Below, piece after piece: positions 8,372 to 19,128 of a DNA stretch of 64,000 nucleotides. The notes under the pieces were generated by a model. That model saw only the letters and a list, made by a program, of their open reading frames with translations. It was not told the origin of the DNA and made no database searches. The DNA is from Chrysophaeum taylorii (taxonomy: Eukaryota > Sar > Pelagophyceae > Pelagomonadales > Pelagomonadaceae), in contig JAQMWT010000585.1 of assembly GCA_029834535.1 (NCBI GenBank), positions 17,409 to 81,408 on the forward strand, given 5' to 3'. The translations under genes were made by a program, and so were the position numbers. Each line of letters starts with the position of its first letter. The first letter of the stretch is position 1.

Positions 8372-9932
8372 TTATTGTCGGGGGGAGGCAGCAGAAGAGG
8401 CATGAGCCGTCCCCGGCGCATCTGTTGGAAGCGGAAGCACAGGTACTTCTGGCGGTTTCCATTTGGTGGGATCCTGGAGATCATCTTCTGACACCCACTT
8501 AACGACACGAATACGCGTATTCAACTGCGGCACCTGTACGTGACGAAGGGTGGTGTCGGCAATTCGCAAATACTGCTCAGAGGATCGATCTGTCGGGCGC
8601 AACGCGGTCGGCAGGACGTCGCCACTTTGGCGGAAACCTCTGGTCACGGAGTTGTGCAGATCGACTGCTAAAATCGCAAGAGTGTATGGAGGGACGACAG
8701 ACGCTAGGTGCTTGATCGAATATGTCTTAGACAGGCCAGCCCAATCATGGTCCATCGGCATCGTGAGCAACTCTGCCGTCATCTTGAGAGTCAAAGGCTG
8801 AGTGTCCGAGCGGTGCGGTCCCAAGCGAAGAGGAACTCGCGTAACGGTGCTAGCCGTATCTGTTGCGTCTCGAGACGAGCCTAGATTATTCAGCTGGAGC
8901 AGGTGGCGTTCATCTGCGCAACCTAATGCTGCAGCGAATTTCTGTTGCATGTTCGCACATGTCTTCTGAGCCTCTTGCAGGTGCAGTGGGTGACTAGAGA
9001 CCAACAACCGCACGCGAGATCTCATCAAAAGTGGGCGTGATGTCGTGAAAATTCTCGACGTACACGTAAGGGTATAAGCTCGCTATATAAGAAATAATGG
9101 ACGCCACCTGTTCAATCAGCCACATCATGAAGCCAGCCATTTTGCACAGCTTCATCGTCCAATTAGTGGCCGTAGCTCCCCTGCCAACATCTCTGGACGT
9201 CAAGTTGCAGAGTGCTGAATGAACGCAGGGCGGAGACGCGACACACATCGACGATGACCATTCCGATTCAGGCAAATAAGCCTTGATCAATCGGAGGGTC
9301 GTCTCATACCGTCCGCAGAACGTGTGCTGAACCACAGGTATCTTCGGAAAATTCTTCTGATGAATCTTGTTGGCAGCTGCTGAAGAGTCAAGAGCAAGGA
9401 CGACTCGAAACGACGTCCAGCACAACTCATTCGCTCGTTGCAGCCCTAAAGTACTGCCTCCGGCGCCGCTGAATAGCATCACAACCTTGCGATACGTGAT
9501 CGTCAGCCATTGGACCTTTTCAAATCCTCGGCGAATCTCGCCTTTTGTAGCCTCTCGGCACTTCATTTCCTCCTCGTCGGTTCGTCGGTCGAAAGCGTCG
9601 TTACCGAGCGATTCTTGAAGAGAGTTCCTATCCTTATCGGCAGAAGGAGCCGCCTTCTGCACCGAGCTCAAAAGCATCGGTTCGGGAACCGCGTCGCCTT
9701 GAGTCAGATGGCTTGCGACCGAAACAGTCAACGATAGATTGGCCTTGTCATATTCGGCTCCACAGTCCTTCGTTAATTCGTCGACCGTCGCAACGTTCAG
9801 CTCGTCATCAAAACACACAATATCGCCCAAAGCGAGAACTTCGCCTTGAGTAATCACAGTCGGCACATCCTGGGTAGAGGAGATCGCCACTCGAGCGGCG
9901 AACTTGTCGTGATCTTCGGGAGAAGAACACAT
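8372..9932 (-). CDS. Gypsy-encoded C5 cytosine DNA methyltransferase (DNMT)
   Basis: The first frame (9932-8994, 312 aa) has an acidic 145-residue N-terminus and then the DNMT core: motif I LFSGAGGSTLGLQRA (about residues 153-167), the acidic cofactor residue in VVLALDSSAAANKI, motif IV ASPPCVHSA with the catalytic Cys at residue 236, and motif VI YVENFHD (Glu-Asn). The second frame (9028-8372) continues with QPLTLKMTAELLTMPMDHDW (like motif IX) and LASVVPPYTLAIL (like motif X). One frameshift near 9000-9030 separates the halves. The enzyme would transfer methyl from S-adenosylmethionine to cytosine C5. It sits between protease and RT in pol. Known parallel: gypsy DNMTs in a charophyte. It may be inactive here because of the frameshift. 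Confidence 0.85.
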
Positions 9933-10827
9933 TCCATCGAATACCCCAAGTTGCTCGTATCAGAGGATGTAGCAACGAAAACCTGCCCGGTTTCCATGGG
10001 CTCTGAAAGAGTGACTGGCACGCACGCGTGTAAGTGCGCCCAGGCTCGACCTTCATCGTGCGCGCGGTATAGGCTACCACTTCATGGGCATCGCTGTTCG
10101 AGCATTGAGAAGGCGTATCTGTCGGGACTCCCCAAGTCGTCGAAGCCGCCGCTCGTTTTGGCGGTGGACGCTGGAGGTCTTCAATCTTGCACAAGCGAGC
10201 GTAAACGCGGTCCTCGACCGTGCTCAGGCTCTTCTGCATCGCATGGTGCTGTTGCCCGTATACTTGAACTACCACGGGGTTGCGCTCATCATAAGTTGAT
10301 CTGAACGTCAAAACCGGAGAATCGACTCGTCGATCCTGCACCCTTAACTTCTTGCGCCCATAGGCGACTTGTGTGTGGAGAAACGCAATGCGACTTCGCG
10401 GGTAGTCCACTATGGCTCCCAGCACCCGAATATCGCGCGCTCCCAGCAGAAATAAATGATTAGTATCGGCCATAATGGCAACCACTGGGACTGCCACGTC
10501 GTCCGCGAGCGCAATTCGCAATGCGACCCATTTGTGGATAGTCGTCTTATTCAATCCCGACCCGTACAGGGTGCGCTCGACTGGGAGATCGCCTCGGTCG
10601 AGGATTGTATTATCCTTCGCCAGTTTGTCGACCATCCCACGACAAATATAGGAGAGACATCCGCCATTCCACCAACGCCTAAAGTCGTTGCGAACTTCGG
10701 CCCGTCTCGTCGTCTGCAAATATGTCCAACTATGAACGTAAGTGTGCCAGGGTCCGGACAACCGATGGTGATGAGGTCTTGCTCGATCTTTTCCCCGTCG
10801 CGCGGCGAAAGGGCAGTATGATGGCAT
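9808..10827 (-). CDS. Gypsy-1 protease region
   Basis: It corresponds to the protease of Gypsy-0 and Gypsy-2: LYGSGLNKTTIHKWVALRIAL, HLFLLGARDIRVLGAIVDY, then a 100-residue linker (AHEVVAYTARTMKVEPG). The motif that holds the catalytic Asp in the sisters (VDGMADVS) reads VGGMADVS in another frame here, so the Asp is lost. A small insertion near 10030 shifts the frame before the DNMT, and the last 60 residues of this ORF are out of frame. It is a decayed domain. Confidence 0.65.
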   Translation of the reverse strand: MPSYCPFAARRGKDRARPHHHRLSGPWHTYVHSWTYLQTTRRAEVRNDFRRWWNGGCLSYICRGMVDKLAKDNTILDRGDLPVERTLYGSGLNKTTIHKWVALRIALADDVAVPVVAIMADTNHLFLLGARDIRVLGAIVDYPRSRIAFLHTQVAYGRKKLRVQDRRVDSPVLTFRSTYDERNPVVVQVYGQQHHAMQKSLSTVEDRVYARLCKIEDLQRPPPKRAAASTTWGVPTDTPSQCSNSDAHEVVAYTARTMKVEPGRTYTRACQSLFQSPWKPGRFSLLHPLIRATWGIRWNVFFSRRSRQVRRSSGDLLYPGCADCDYSRRSSRFGRYCVF

Positions 10828-11127
10828 GTCCCTCCGGATTCGCGTCGCCCGGCATCTGCATCGTCACCGCTGCCATCTCGGGCGTCCCGCGTCTCGCCTC
10901 TGAACCTACATTGGCGTCCGCCGCACTCTCTTTGTCTGGTGGCTCTCTTTTTCCATCGCGACCTCGGGTGGGCTCGGTGCCTCGGCTGCTTCCTCATTCC
11001 CAAGTTTCGCTGGCAACAAATTCTGACAATTCTCAATCGGAGGCACATATACTTACTCCTTCGTTTCCTCGGACGATACTCGCAATTTCTCGTCCATCAA
11101 ATTTTGCATTCCCGTCCACTCTCTTAG

Positions 11128-12208
11128 GTATGCGAGTAACGCGTACTGCCGATGGTTCTATTTCACAGGACTGTCAAGCTAAACTTGATGCCATCTTTGA
11201 GGAGCACTATACCTTGTTAAAATTACGACCATCTGGTCACTACTACAGTCCGTCGAAGACAAAGTTTGTGTCGTCACAAACCCCGAAGAACTTCTCGGAG
11301 TTTTCATTTAGTGTTTCGTTAATGATATTTCACATCAGACTCACACTTCCTCCCGTGAGATATTGCCGCCGATGGTGGAATACTTCCTTAACTTAGTCCC
11401 AGATCATCAGACCGCATTCAAGAATGTGCTTATCCAAGCTGGTTATCCCTCCGTAATAATAGATTCATTTTCAGACACTAAATTGTCCGAATTTCGAGCA
11501 AGAACATGAACATGCTGTGCTTACTCCTACAGCTGAACCTCTCGATAACGTACCCGAAACTTTGCGACTTTTAAAGGAGGAAATCCAGTCACTTTCTTCG
11601 CACATCGCCAAGCGTGATAAGCATCTGTCTGAACGTGACCAACGAATTTCCGATGCTTTGGAGACCATCACTCAACTTCAAAGTGCAAACGATGCTCTCA
11701 CCGCGCAATTAACTGGTAACACCAAGCATGTGTCACTCTTGGACGATTTGTTTTCTAACTACCAGATGCACCAGGATACCACCTTGCCCACCCTTGCTGT
11801 TTTAGCTCACCTTATTTCAAAGTCACTTATCACTTCAGTTGAACAGTCTCCTCCAAACACCTTTGAGGAGGCGCAACGACTTATAATCGAAAATACAGCT
11901 GTGTTGGTTTACATACCGCTATGTCTGATGCACAGGACCGTGTCATCCATGCAACAGAGTTGCGTTCTCTACCACCTGCTGCTGCTATGTCCTACCTGTC
12001 TTCTGTCATTTCCCCACTTGCGGATATCTGTGACGCGACGGCTGTGAACAACACTACTACTAACGACAATCTCGAAGACCATGTCACTTCCCCACCAGAA
12101 TCAACGAAACTGGAAGACAATAGTGATGATGAACTGGACCATACATCAGACACTGTGGATGCTGACTCGTCACGTAACGTAACAACACGTCCAACTTCCT
12201 CCTCCTAA
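11128..12208 (+). pseudogene. Coiled-coil 3' ORF of the second copia lineage (frameshifted)
   Basis: Three frames join: 11128-11396, 11390-11935 and 11921-12208. The middle part has a clear heptad stretch (LRLLKEEIQSLSSHIAKRDK through QLQSANDALTAQL), then LLDDLFSNYQMHQDTTLPTL. The end is acidic (DNSDDELDHTSDTVDADSS). The layout (globular part, coiled coil, helical segment, acidic end, then LTR) follows the intact ORF at 58049-59968. Function is unknown; it could be Gag-like. Frameshifts make it non-functional. Confidence 0.5.
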
Positions 12209-12339
12209 TGTTAATTGTAATGTAACCTCATCGTTTATGTTGTTGTTTTTGTTTAAGTTACTCGATGCTTTCATGTATCGTACACAAGCTTCACACTCAA
12301 GAGCGTCTGGAACGCATAAAGCCTTTCCCACACGCTGAG

Positions 12340-12771
12340 GGGGCCCAGCGAGCTACAGCTACACTAGAATGTGTACGACACTGGAGTTCTTCGCACATCT
12401 TTTCACACTCCTTATACTTGAGGGTTTTCTCTCCGTAATGCGGCTTTCCTTCATATCTCCCCCCTTCCTTACCCTTCCGCAATTATTACTTTCAAGACTA
12501 TGAAGAATTAGGTTTGAAGCTTTCTTCCAACAAGGAGAAATCCTCCAGGTGCGTACCGTCGGGTATGGGGTCTTCTGCTTAATTAGCAGAAGCTTCGTTC
12601 CTCGTTGTCAGTGGAAAAGCTTCTATGGGACCTAATGTTCTTAAGGAGTTAGGGCCTAAATCCCTACCTTGTGTAGTAGCATGTGACAAGCGGAATGGTC
12701 TGTGCGCGCCTAAGACCGCACGCGGTCTCTACCATGTACCCGGAGAGGGTCGAATCTCTCCAGGTTCACCA
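12340..12771 (+). repeat. LTR of the second copia lineage
   Basis: It aligns by eye with 48290-48690: shared GAGGGTTTTCTCTCCG, CAAGGAGAAATCC, CCTCGTTGTCAGTG, GCCTAAGACCGCACGCGGTC and the end GAGAGGGTC..ATCTCTCCAGG. The end in the 48.7-kb copy is followed by ATGGGCCCAG, a likely primer site; here it is followed by gypsy sequence, as expected for a 3' LTR. Exact start uncertain. Confidence 0.6.
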
Positions 12772-12833
12772 AACTCGTCCGTCTCGATAACGTGATCGAT
12801 GGGATTGCGAGAGAGGCAGTCAGGGATACTCAT

Positions 12834-13029
12834 TAGAGAACAGTAATTTCAACTGTGTTACCCTTCAGCAGAGCGTGGGAACAGTGGTAGTCTGTCCTCT
12901 AATCTGCCTCCTAAACGAGGACAGCCGGTGTGAATAACACAGCGTTTTCTTAAATCAAAAGGTGGCAAAGTTAAGGGGACTAACCCTAGAATAGGGGGTA
13001 CTAACCCTAATTCAGATTCCCTATCTCTA
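12834..13029 (-). repeat. 3' LTR of Copia-A
   Basis: 196 bp. On the plus strand it begins TAGAGAACAG and ends TATCTCTA, so the ends are TAGAGA/TCTCTA rather than TG/CA. It is nearly identical to 22066-22261. Just inside lies CGCCCTCACAGATTGAACTC, which on the element strand is a purine-rich GAGGGCG tract, the likely plus-strand primer. Confidence 0.9.
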
Positions 13030-13071
13030 CGCCCTCACAGATTGAACTCGGTGAGCGAAATCTGGATCAAA

Positions 13072-13524
13072 CTAAGCACGAAGCGTCTTACCATCGACAA
13101 GAACACAGAGAGTGTTCTGGACAGAGTCGTACGGTGGAAGAGTAGCTGAAAGAGTAAGCTGATGAGATGGTGGTGAGGAGGAGGTTGAGTGAACACCGTA
13201 GGCGTTTTTGAACTTGCGAAATAAATTGCGTGGTAGGAGCTTCGAAAAATGATCAGCGACCTGGTAGTGAGTAGGACACCAGAGAGGTCTAATGATCGAA
13301 TTAGCTTGGTAGTCACGAATGCGAAATTCTCGTAAATTGATATGACGAGAAGGAGCACTGACTTTAGGGTGATTAGCGACATGTAATGCGCTAGCGTGAT
13401 CAATAAGCAGGGGAATAGCGTGAGCTTGATCACACGAACACAGATAAGGGTGAGAGGAGAAAGGCCTGTAAAACCAGTGACATTCATCGGCGGCTGCGCT
13501 GGCGGCGATGAGTTCAGCTTCCAA
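13072..13524 (-). CDS. Copia-A RNase H
   Basis: A typical copia RNase H: EAELIAASAAADECHWFYR at the start (catalytic Glu region), LLIDHASALHVANHPK (Asp motif), SRHINLREFRIRDYQA and YQVADHFSKLLPRNLF (the AD-hFTK-like end). The frame is intact from 13524 to the stop at 13072. It ends in TLCVLVDGKTLRA, whose last residues recur in the Copia-B remnant at 56278-56350. It would remove template RNA during cDNA synthesis. Confidence 0.85.
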   Translation of the reverse strand: MEAELIAASAAADECHWFYRPFSSHPYLCSCDQAHAIPLLIDHASALHVANHPKVSAPSRHINLREFRIRDYQANSIIRPLWCPTHYQVADHFSKLLPRNLFRKFKNAYGVHSTSSSPPSHQLTLSATLPPYDSVQNTLCVLVDGKTLRA

Positions 13525-13702
13525 GGTGCTTTTGGCCGTAAGATTTTGTCGTTTGTGCTAGACCAAAATACGAGACTGCCAAAGACGAAGATACATGCAC
13601 CAGAGTTGGATCGCAAGCGAGGGTCGTAACGATCAGCAAAACTTGCATCAGTAAAACAAATAATGGGTGAACGAAGGTGATGCAGTTCGGGATAGCAGTT
13701 GA

Positions 13703-14910
13703 TCAGATGCTGAATAAAGGGGGTAGTAGAGGGGCTGTCGGATGCAGAATAAAGGGGGTAATAGAGGGGCTGTCGGATGAATAGTCGAGTGAATCATTCG
13801 GAGTACCCTTTAAGTAGCGAAGTAAAACATATAAGTGCAGAAGGTGGGTCTGATCAGGGTTGTGCATGCCCTTGCAGCATTTGTTGCACAAAGTGGTGAT
13901 ATCAGGCCGACATGTGACAGATAAGTAAATACTAGTGCCACAGTAGTGAGGAAAATTGTGGCGTAATACGTCTAAGGTAGGAGCCAAGTCTGAGAGAAGT
14001 TTAGCAGAAGGTTTTTGAATGAGGATGTCCGAATAGGGGACGTCCATACTATGTAGGTTGAGCTTATGCTCAGCAAGCATCTTGGTGATCTTCGCTGCTA
14101 CATTCATAGTGAGATGACCAGCGGAGACATTGTAGTGGACATCGACACCAAGAGAGGATCTGATGTTGTCATGCCATGTACCTTTGCCATATCCCTTCTC
14201 CATAGCAGTGCGAAGAGATGTAATTTTGGCAGTGTTGGTACCAGTGATCAATAGGTCATCGACTGAAACGGATAGTAGAACCCTTTTGTTGATAGATCGA
14301 TCCCAATTGATATAGAGGCAAGTGTCGACTTGTGAGCGGTCGAACTCATGTTGTCGAAGAAACGAGTCGAGTTTGATGTTCCACAACAAAGCTGACTGTT
14401 TGAGGCCATATAGAGCCTTGACGAGTCGGAGAGCGAGCTTCGACTCTGGATGGTTCTTCTGTATCTGCAGGATAAGATTTTGCGAGACACGTATTCCTCG
14501 AGGGAAGTCGATCATACTGGGCGATCGAGTGCCGATTGGATGAATGCCTGAGGAGTGTCCGCGTGCGCGACCGGGTGCTTGTGCTTCACAGCGATGGCGA
14601 GCAGTAGCCGGTTGCTGGCGAGCATTGCGGTTGGGGAGGATGTGGCTTAAAAGTCAATGCCTACACGTGCCAAGAAACCTCGGGCGGCTATACGAGCCTT
14701 ATGGCGGTCTGGAGTGCCGTCAGCAAAATACTCAATCTTCAGCACGAGTTTCGTAGAGATAGACGACCGGTCTGGCGTTAAAGGTTCAAGTTTAATGACA
14801 CCGCTGGAGGATAAGCCTTCAATTTCTTTACGAATCGAAGCAATGTGCTTTAGCTTATCTTCTTCGCCGAGTCCTTTGAGTTCGACAATCTTTTATGCGC
14901 ATAGACAATA
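13703..14910 (-). CDS. Copia-A reverse transcriptase
   Basis: The N-terminal part (about 14910-14640) reads SISTKLVLKIEYFADGTPDR, HKARIAARGFLARVGIDF, which corresponds to the copia wVfkiK...KARLVa.Gf block. A stop follows GIDF. The ORF 14515-13703 then has LVKALYGLKQSALLWNIKLD, DTCLYINWD and LSVSVDDLLITGTN (motif C, SVDD). These are Ty1/copia RT signatures. A stop and a frame change between the two parts show decay. The RNase H follows about 180 bp downstream. Confidence 0.85.
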
Positions 14911-15581
14911 TCTTCAGCGGTCACGAGCTGTAACACGGCATGGTCGATGTGCTGCAAGTCATAATCCGTGACTTCTTGGAGAATGTCTTGATTCGGATCA
15001 CTTTGACTTAGGAAGAGGTGTCCGAGTTCACCAGAATCATGCATGAAGGCATGCCTGTGACGAGAAGCTAAGTGGTAGTGCTGATGCGCTGAGATGTCCC
15101 AAAAAAGGGAGGAGCCCACACAACAGAATTCTTGATTCCATTGACGCGCATAATACTCTGCCGGTGACAGTTCGTCGTGGCACACATAGTTCTCGAGAAC
15201 AGAACTGTCGATGTCGAGGTGGTCAACCAATACAGATGAGTGGTACGGCTTCCTTGGGAAGTCTACGTGCAAGAGTTCTGCGTTGGTTTCTCTCTGCAAA
15301 TCCAGTGCGGTGCCGCCCATGATACCATAGTCGTGTGTGGTACTTGCTAGGCGACATCCTTGCGGGACATCATTTGGCGGCTTAGCATCTCTTCGAATGT
15401 TGAGATCAGATGCGATGCTGGCGGCGTGGCCCTGGTGCAGAGCGCTGACACTGATGAGGAACATCAATGTGTTGGACATGTTGGCTGCGGCGAGAGCCGT
15501 GGCTTGCTCCTGCTGGTATTTCCAATTGCTACCATACTCTGAGGCGATAGCGTCTGGTGAAGAGTTTTCCATCGTCGACAC
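14911..15581 (-). CDS. Copia-A pol linker between integrase and RT
   Basis: An open frame of about 220 residues that joins integrase to RT (IASEYGSNWKYQQEQATALA at the start, LVTAEDIVYAHKRLS at the end). I recognise no domain; it is His- and Asp-rich. In Copia-B the reading breaks off at the same IASEYG point. Probably an interdomain linker of the polyprotein. 15529-15581 overlaps the integrase frame, which points to a one-base shift. Confidence 0.5.
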
Positions 15582-17270
15582 GTTTCACGATATAGAGTTG
15601 ATCCTTAGGGATGCGAAATCCACGTTCGTCCTTGAGATCTGCCTTTAGCATATCGCTCTGGTTGCGATGATCACGAGAACTGGGGTAAAACCTGGATCGT
15701 CGAGAACAACCTTTATCTTTTCGTTTGGGCATCGGAATGCTACCATCCGGCGGGGGTGGCCGGTCGAGGAACGAAAAATCATGTTCAGGTGTCTCGTCGC
15801 TGACGGGACTTGAATCAGCAGCGGGAGTTGGATCCGGTTCTTTGTGTTCGTCGTCATCGTTCGGTTTATCATCCTGCTCGCCATCGTGAGTCTCGCCCTC
15901 ATTTTGCGATTCCTGTCTAACTTCCGCCATTTGCTGTTCGCTTATAGCTGGTAGCGGGTCCTCTTGCCGTGCCTCTGTTAGGATCTGTGCGAGTGCTTTG
16001 ATCCGTTCGATCTCCTTGTTGCGGTTGACTGGTATGTCTGCGTCAACATGAAAGTCGTTAGAGGTGATGATTTTCCCATATCGCCCCTGATGTACAAGCA
16101 AGATGGAGCTGTGAACATCACGGATCAATCGGTCCGTGCCGGGGAGGTTCGGGCGATAGTTGATACTGTGAAAGTAAGAGGCGGAGACGCTGGAGGGTCC
16201 CAGCTTGTGACTTTGAGGGTAGACGAAAGTGACAGGTTCGCCAAAGGGAAAGAGCTTCAAGAGCGGTGCCATGGGTGACATGATACGCCGGGGAACGGTG
16301 CGTGCCATGTTTGTGCGCGAGGGCAGTCCATGAGAGCGCTGGTTGTCGGCTTGGATCTTATGCAGTAGAGCAAATGGATGATAATACTGGGCGGCAATGG
16401 ACTTTCCTTCGATGCGTACACTGCGAAGATTGAGGAGGCGAACTACAGTGCCTCGGGTGTTTTCCTCTATGATGTTTTCCGCAAAATTCCGTTGGTGGAG
16501 GTGGCGACCAAGGATTTGAAACTGGATGCCAAGTTGCACCCTGAGCGGGTGGGGAGCTTCAGAGCGGAAAGTCGAGAATGCATCAGACGAGATGATTTTC
16601 ACATTGACATTGAATTCGACCTTAATCACATTGACCACATAGAGGATGCCGGCCAGAACATCCTGCGCGTCTAGTTTCCGCAGGAAATAGACCCACTTGT
16701 GTGCTAAGATAATACACACGAAATGCATGATGTAACGAAATCCACCGTAGCACTTGCTGATGCTCGGGTATGATACATCCATGTGGAGGTGTTGGCCAGG
16801 AGCATAGGCCAGTTCATCAGGTGACCAGGAAGTGTTCTTGTGACGGAAGCTGACATGCGATTGACAGCTCTTGCATTCGCTGCAGTCTTGCAGATACCGA
16901 TCATCACCTGGGCGAAGATTCGTTACATTAGCGGCAGTCGTTCGGCGAAGAATCTCGGGTTGCTGATGATGGATGCGGTGCCAGCGAGTGGCCAGAAGCA
17001 CTCTTTTAGCGTGCTGACTTGTGCCGGGCTTGTGCAAGGGGCGCAGTGCGGCGGTCGACGCGCTAGGGGGGCTGGGTCGCTTGTCAACTCGGACTTTGGC
17101 AACGGTTGCCTCGGCAAGAAGCGTCTCGAGGTTTTTCGATTTGCTTGGTTTGCGGATCGCATCATGGTGAGCTTCTGCAACAGCATTGAAGAGGGAGGTG
17201 AGGTTGAGGTCCTCCTCTACTAAGAGACGGCTGGAGATGCTCATGAAGAAGTCTGCAACCTGGGTGATGT
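15529..17270 (-). CDS. Copia-A integrase with acidic C-terminal extension
   Basis: A GAG-pre-integrase/HHCC-like module (RWHRIHHQQPEILRR then CSECKSCQSH) leads to the catalytic core: HLHMDVSYPS (first Asp), IISSDAFSTF (second Asp) and FAENIIEENTRG (Glu), then LRSVRIEGKSIAAQYYHPFA. The classical DNGxEF around the second Asp has become SDAFSTF. The last 200 residues are rich in Asp, Glu and Pro with a run of PPPPDGSIPMPKRK. The frame is open from the DNMT end through this region, as expected for one polyprotein. Confidence 0.75.
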
Positions 17271-19122
17271 CACCTGGGCTGGGGATGCCATTGCGTATTG
17301 TTGCCCATTCGATGTGAAAGTTCACGTGGTGGTGCGATTCGTGGAGTGCGAGAACAGCGCTGTACTTTGCCTGCAGCATATTGTGCGGGACGGCGTTGGC
17401 CAGTGCCCTATACGCGAAGTACGGCGGGTGCTCTTGGAACAGACGGGGCAGTTCCGGGTCCGAGTGGTGTCCAAACTTCGCGATTTCGTTGAGGGTCGTA
17501 TAGCGGATGTGGTCTGGAGAGATCAGCAGCAAGGCGTTGGAGTAGCTCGTGTTGGTTGGGTACGAGCCAGTGGCCGAGTGACACTTGGTGCTTTTCTGAA
17601 GCGTGTCTCCGATGTGGCCGACATAGTCCGCGTAAGTGGGACGTGCTTTGGACATAATGAGTCCCTTGGGGTCATCGAGAGTAATTCGCCCTCGTGAGTC
17701 GCGGCAAAGCCAGGATGCGAACGATTCATGTAGTGGACCCAAGTGGACGGGCGCGAGCAGCTGTGAGCGGCGGCCAAGGAGGTGGTGTAGGCGACGACCA
17801 GAAAGGCGGTGCCCTTGGGAACATCCAGGGAAAAGGCGTGCGTTGGGGAGAAGACTGCGGGTTGATGGGAACAGTCCAATATCTGAGGGGGCCTGGAATG
17901 TAGGGTGAGGGAGGCGCGCGGGAAGTAGCCACATGCGACGGCAGTAGCGGCGGTGCCGGTGATGGCTCCATCCTAATCGTAAGCACATTGAGACTCTGCG
18001 GCATGAAAACAGCGGAGGGTGTTCCATGTGGCGAGAGTGGGGTGTTGCGACAAATGGTTGTGCAGGAATGTGAAAACCAGAAGGTGGGAAATGGACGCCA
18101 TGGTGGCGTAGGGGGTGCCGTCGGCGTCTAGACCGAGATCCGCGAAGGGCTTGGTGAAGCGTGCGAGCATTTGGCAGACGCGGGCATTCTCGGAAAGCGA
18201 GAGTTTCGAGGCGCTGGCGGGCTTGTAGGAGTAGGTGGCCTTGTGCTGGTAGTAGTCCAAGGCGGAGCGGGGCACTGTACCACGAAGGGCGGGTTTGGCG
18301 ATCCAGAGATCGTCATGGATGGTGTGACTGGGGTCCAGGAGAGGTACCATGCTCGGAGGCGAGGTAAACCAAGTAGAAGCGGTTTTCTCGAGGTTGTAGC
18401 CGGTGAGCGGGTGTCGGGCATACACAGCGAGATAGCGTGTCTTGCTGATGACGTCACCAAAAGCAGAGGCATTGTAGACACCGGAGTGTCGGAAGTAGCC
18501 TAAGCGCTGATAACCTTTTGCGAGTTGAGCATACTCGTGATGAGTTCGGGGGTTGGGAGGTACGTTCTCGACAATGGCGTAGGTCGGGAGCGTGCAACGA
18601 ACAAAACGGATTTGTTCTTGGACATAAAGGTCGGCGTGACCGGAGTGGCTTAGTCGTCGTATTCTTGCATTAACTCAGATGTTGACAGGGCAATGTAAAA
18701 ACTGCCAAGTCGAATGGAGGTAGTCGTATTTTGCCGGTTTGGAGTGCGGCATTGAGCTTCCTTAGGTCCGCATAGTGCTGAGCGTGCGGAAAGAGTTGTT
18801 GCGCACGGGTGCGCATAATATGGTTAATTTCGCAGGTGACCACGACAGTAAGGCGTTTGTCGAATCGTTTGCGAAAAGTGTCGAAACCTTCTTGGTGAAG
18901 TCCACCTGCAATAATGGCTGTTTTGAGCGGAGGGGGTTGTGCTTGCACAGAGAGGTCTGCGGAGCCATTAAAGGCGTAGTGGACGACAGTATGTGGGAGG
19001 TTGAGCATTTCGGTTAAAAACAGGGAATGATTCTGTAGCTTGGCGAAATCAAGCGTGTGCGATTTAGAGCGTGTCTTGGCGACATGCTGTGTGATGTGTG
19101 CAATCTCATCCTTGAGTGACAT
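17271..19122 (-). CDS. Copia-encoded C5 cytosine DNA methyltransferase (DNMT)
   Basis: Motifs are in the canonical order over about 600 residues. 19122-18670: motif I TAIIAGGLHQEGF, cofactor motif VVVTCEINHIM, DLRKL and motif IV FTLPCQHLS (catalytic Cys). About 18575: motif VI AIVENVPPNP. About 18440: motif VIII SKTRYLAVYARHP. Then a variable 330-residue stretch in the position of the target recognition domain, and motif IX IRYTTLNEIAKFG with motif X ALANAVPHNML near 17370-17510. Frame changes occur after motif IV (a stop right after QHLS) and within the variable part near 17690 and 18000. It lies between protease and integrase of the pol polyprotein. Copia DNMTs are known in the dinoflagellate Symbiodinium. 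Confidence 0.8.
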
Positions 19123-19128
19123 TCGTTT

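Larger units (their letters stand above)
4751..11127 (-). mobile_element. Gypsy-1: Ty3/gypsy copy with DNMT, truncated at both ends
   Basis: On the minus strand the order is leader remnant, protease, DNMT, RT, RNase H, integrase, tail domain. The RT-RNase H-integrase order is that of Ty3/gypsy. The 3' end meets the LTR of Gypsy-0 without a polypurine tract; the 5' end stops near 11127 against a copia-type fragment. Compared with Gypsy-2 the leader has an internal deletion (near 11010). Several frameshifts and a few stops are present, so it is not autonomous as it stands. Confidence 0.8.
11128..12771 (+). mobile_element. 3' end of a second-lineage copia element (3' ORF and LTR)
   Basis: A plus-strand fragment wedged between Gypsy-1 and Gypsy-2. 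It holds a broken coiled-coil ORF followed by an LTR homologous to those at 47640-48690. Gypsy sequence resumes at once after CTCTCCAGG (12771). The ORF-LTR order matches the minus-strand copy at 57626-59968. Confidence 0.55.

Noticed and set aside
10722-11396. A 224-codon plus-strand ORF as a gene across the Gypsy-1/copia border
   Set aside because: Its first 135 codons are antisense of the gypsy leader; only the part after 11128 belongs to the plus-strand copia fragment.
12560-12771. tRNA-like sequence (GAGAGGGTCGAATCTCTC) here and at 48600-48690
   Set aside because: The supposed T-loop has eight bases, no matching acceptor strand or anticodon arm can be drawn, and the segment is part of a repeated LTR.
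18170-18260. KLSLSENARVCQM of Copia-A as DNMT motif IX
   Set aside because: A better motif IX-X pair (IRYTTLNEIAKF, ALANAVPHNML) lies further on at 17370-17510; the earlier match falls in the variable recognition region.
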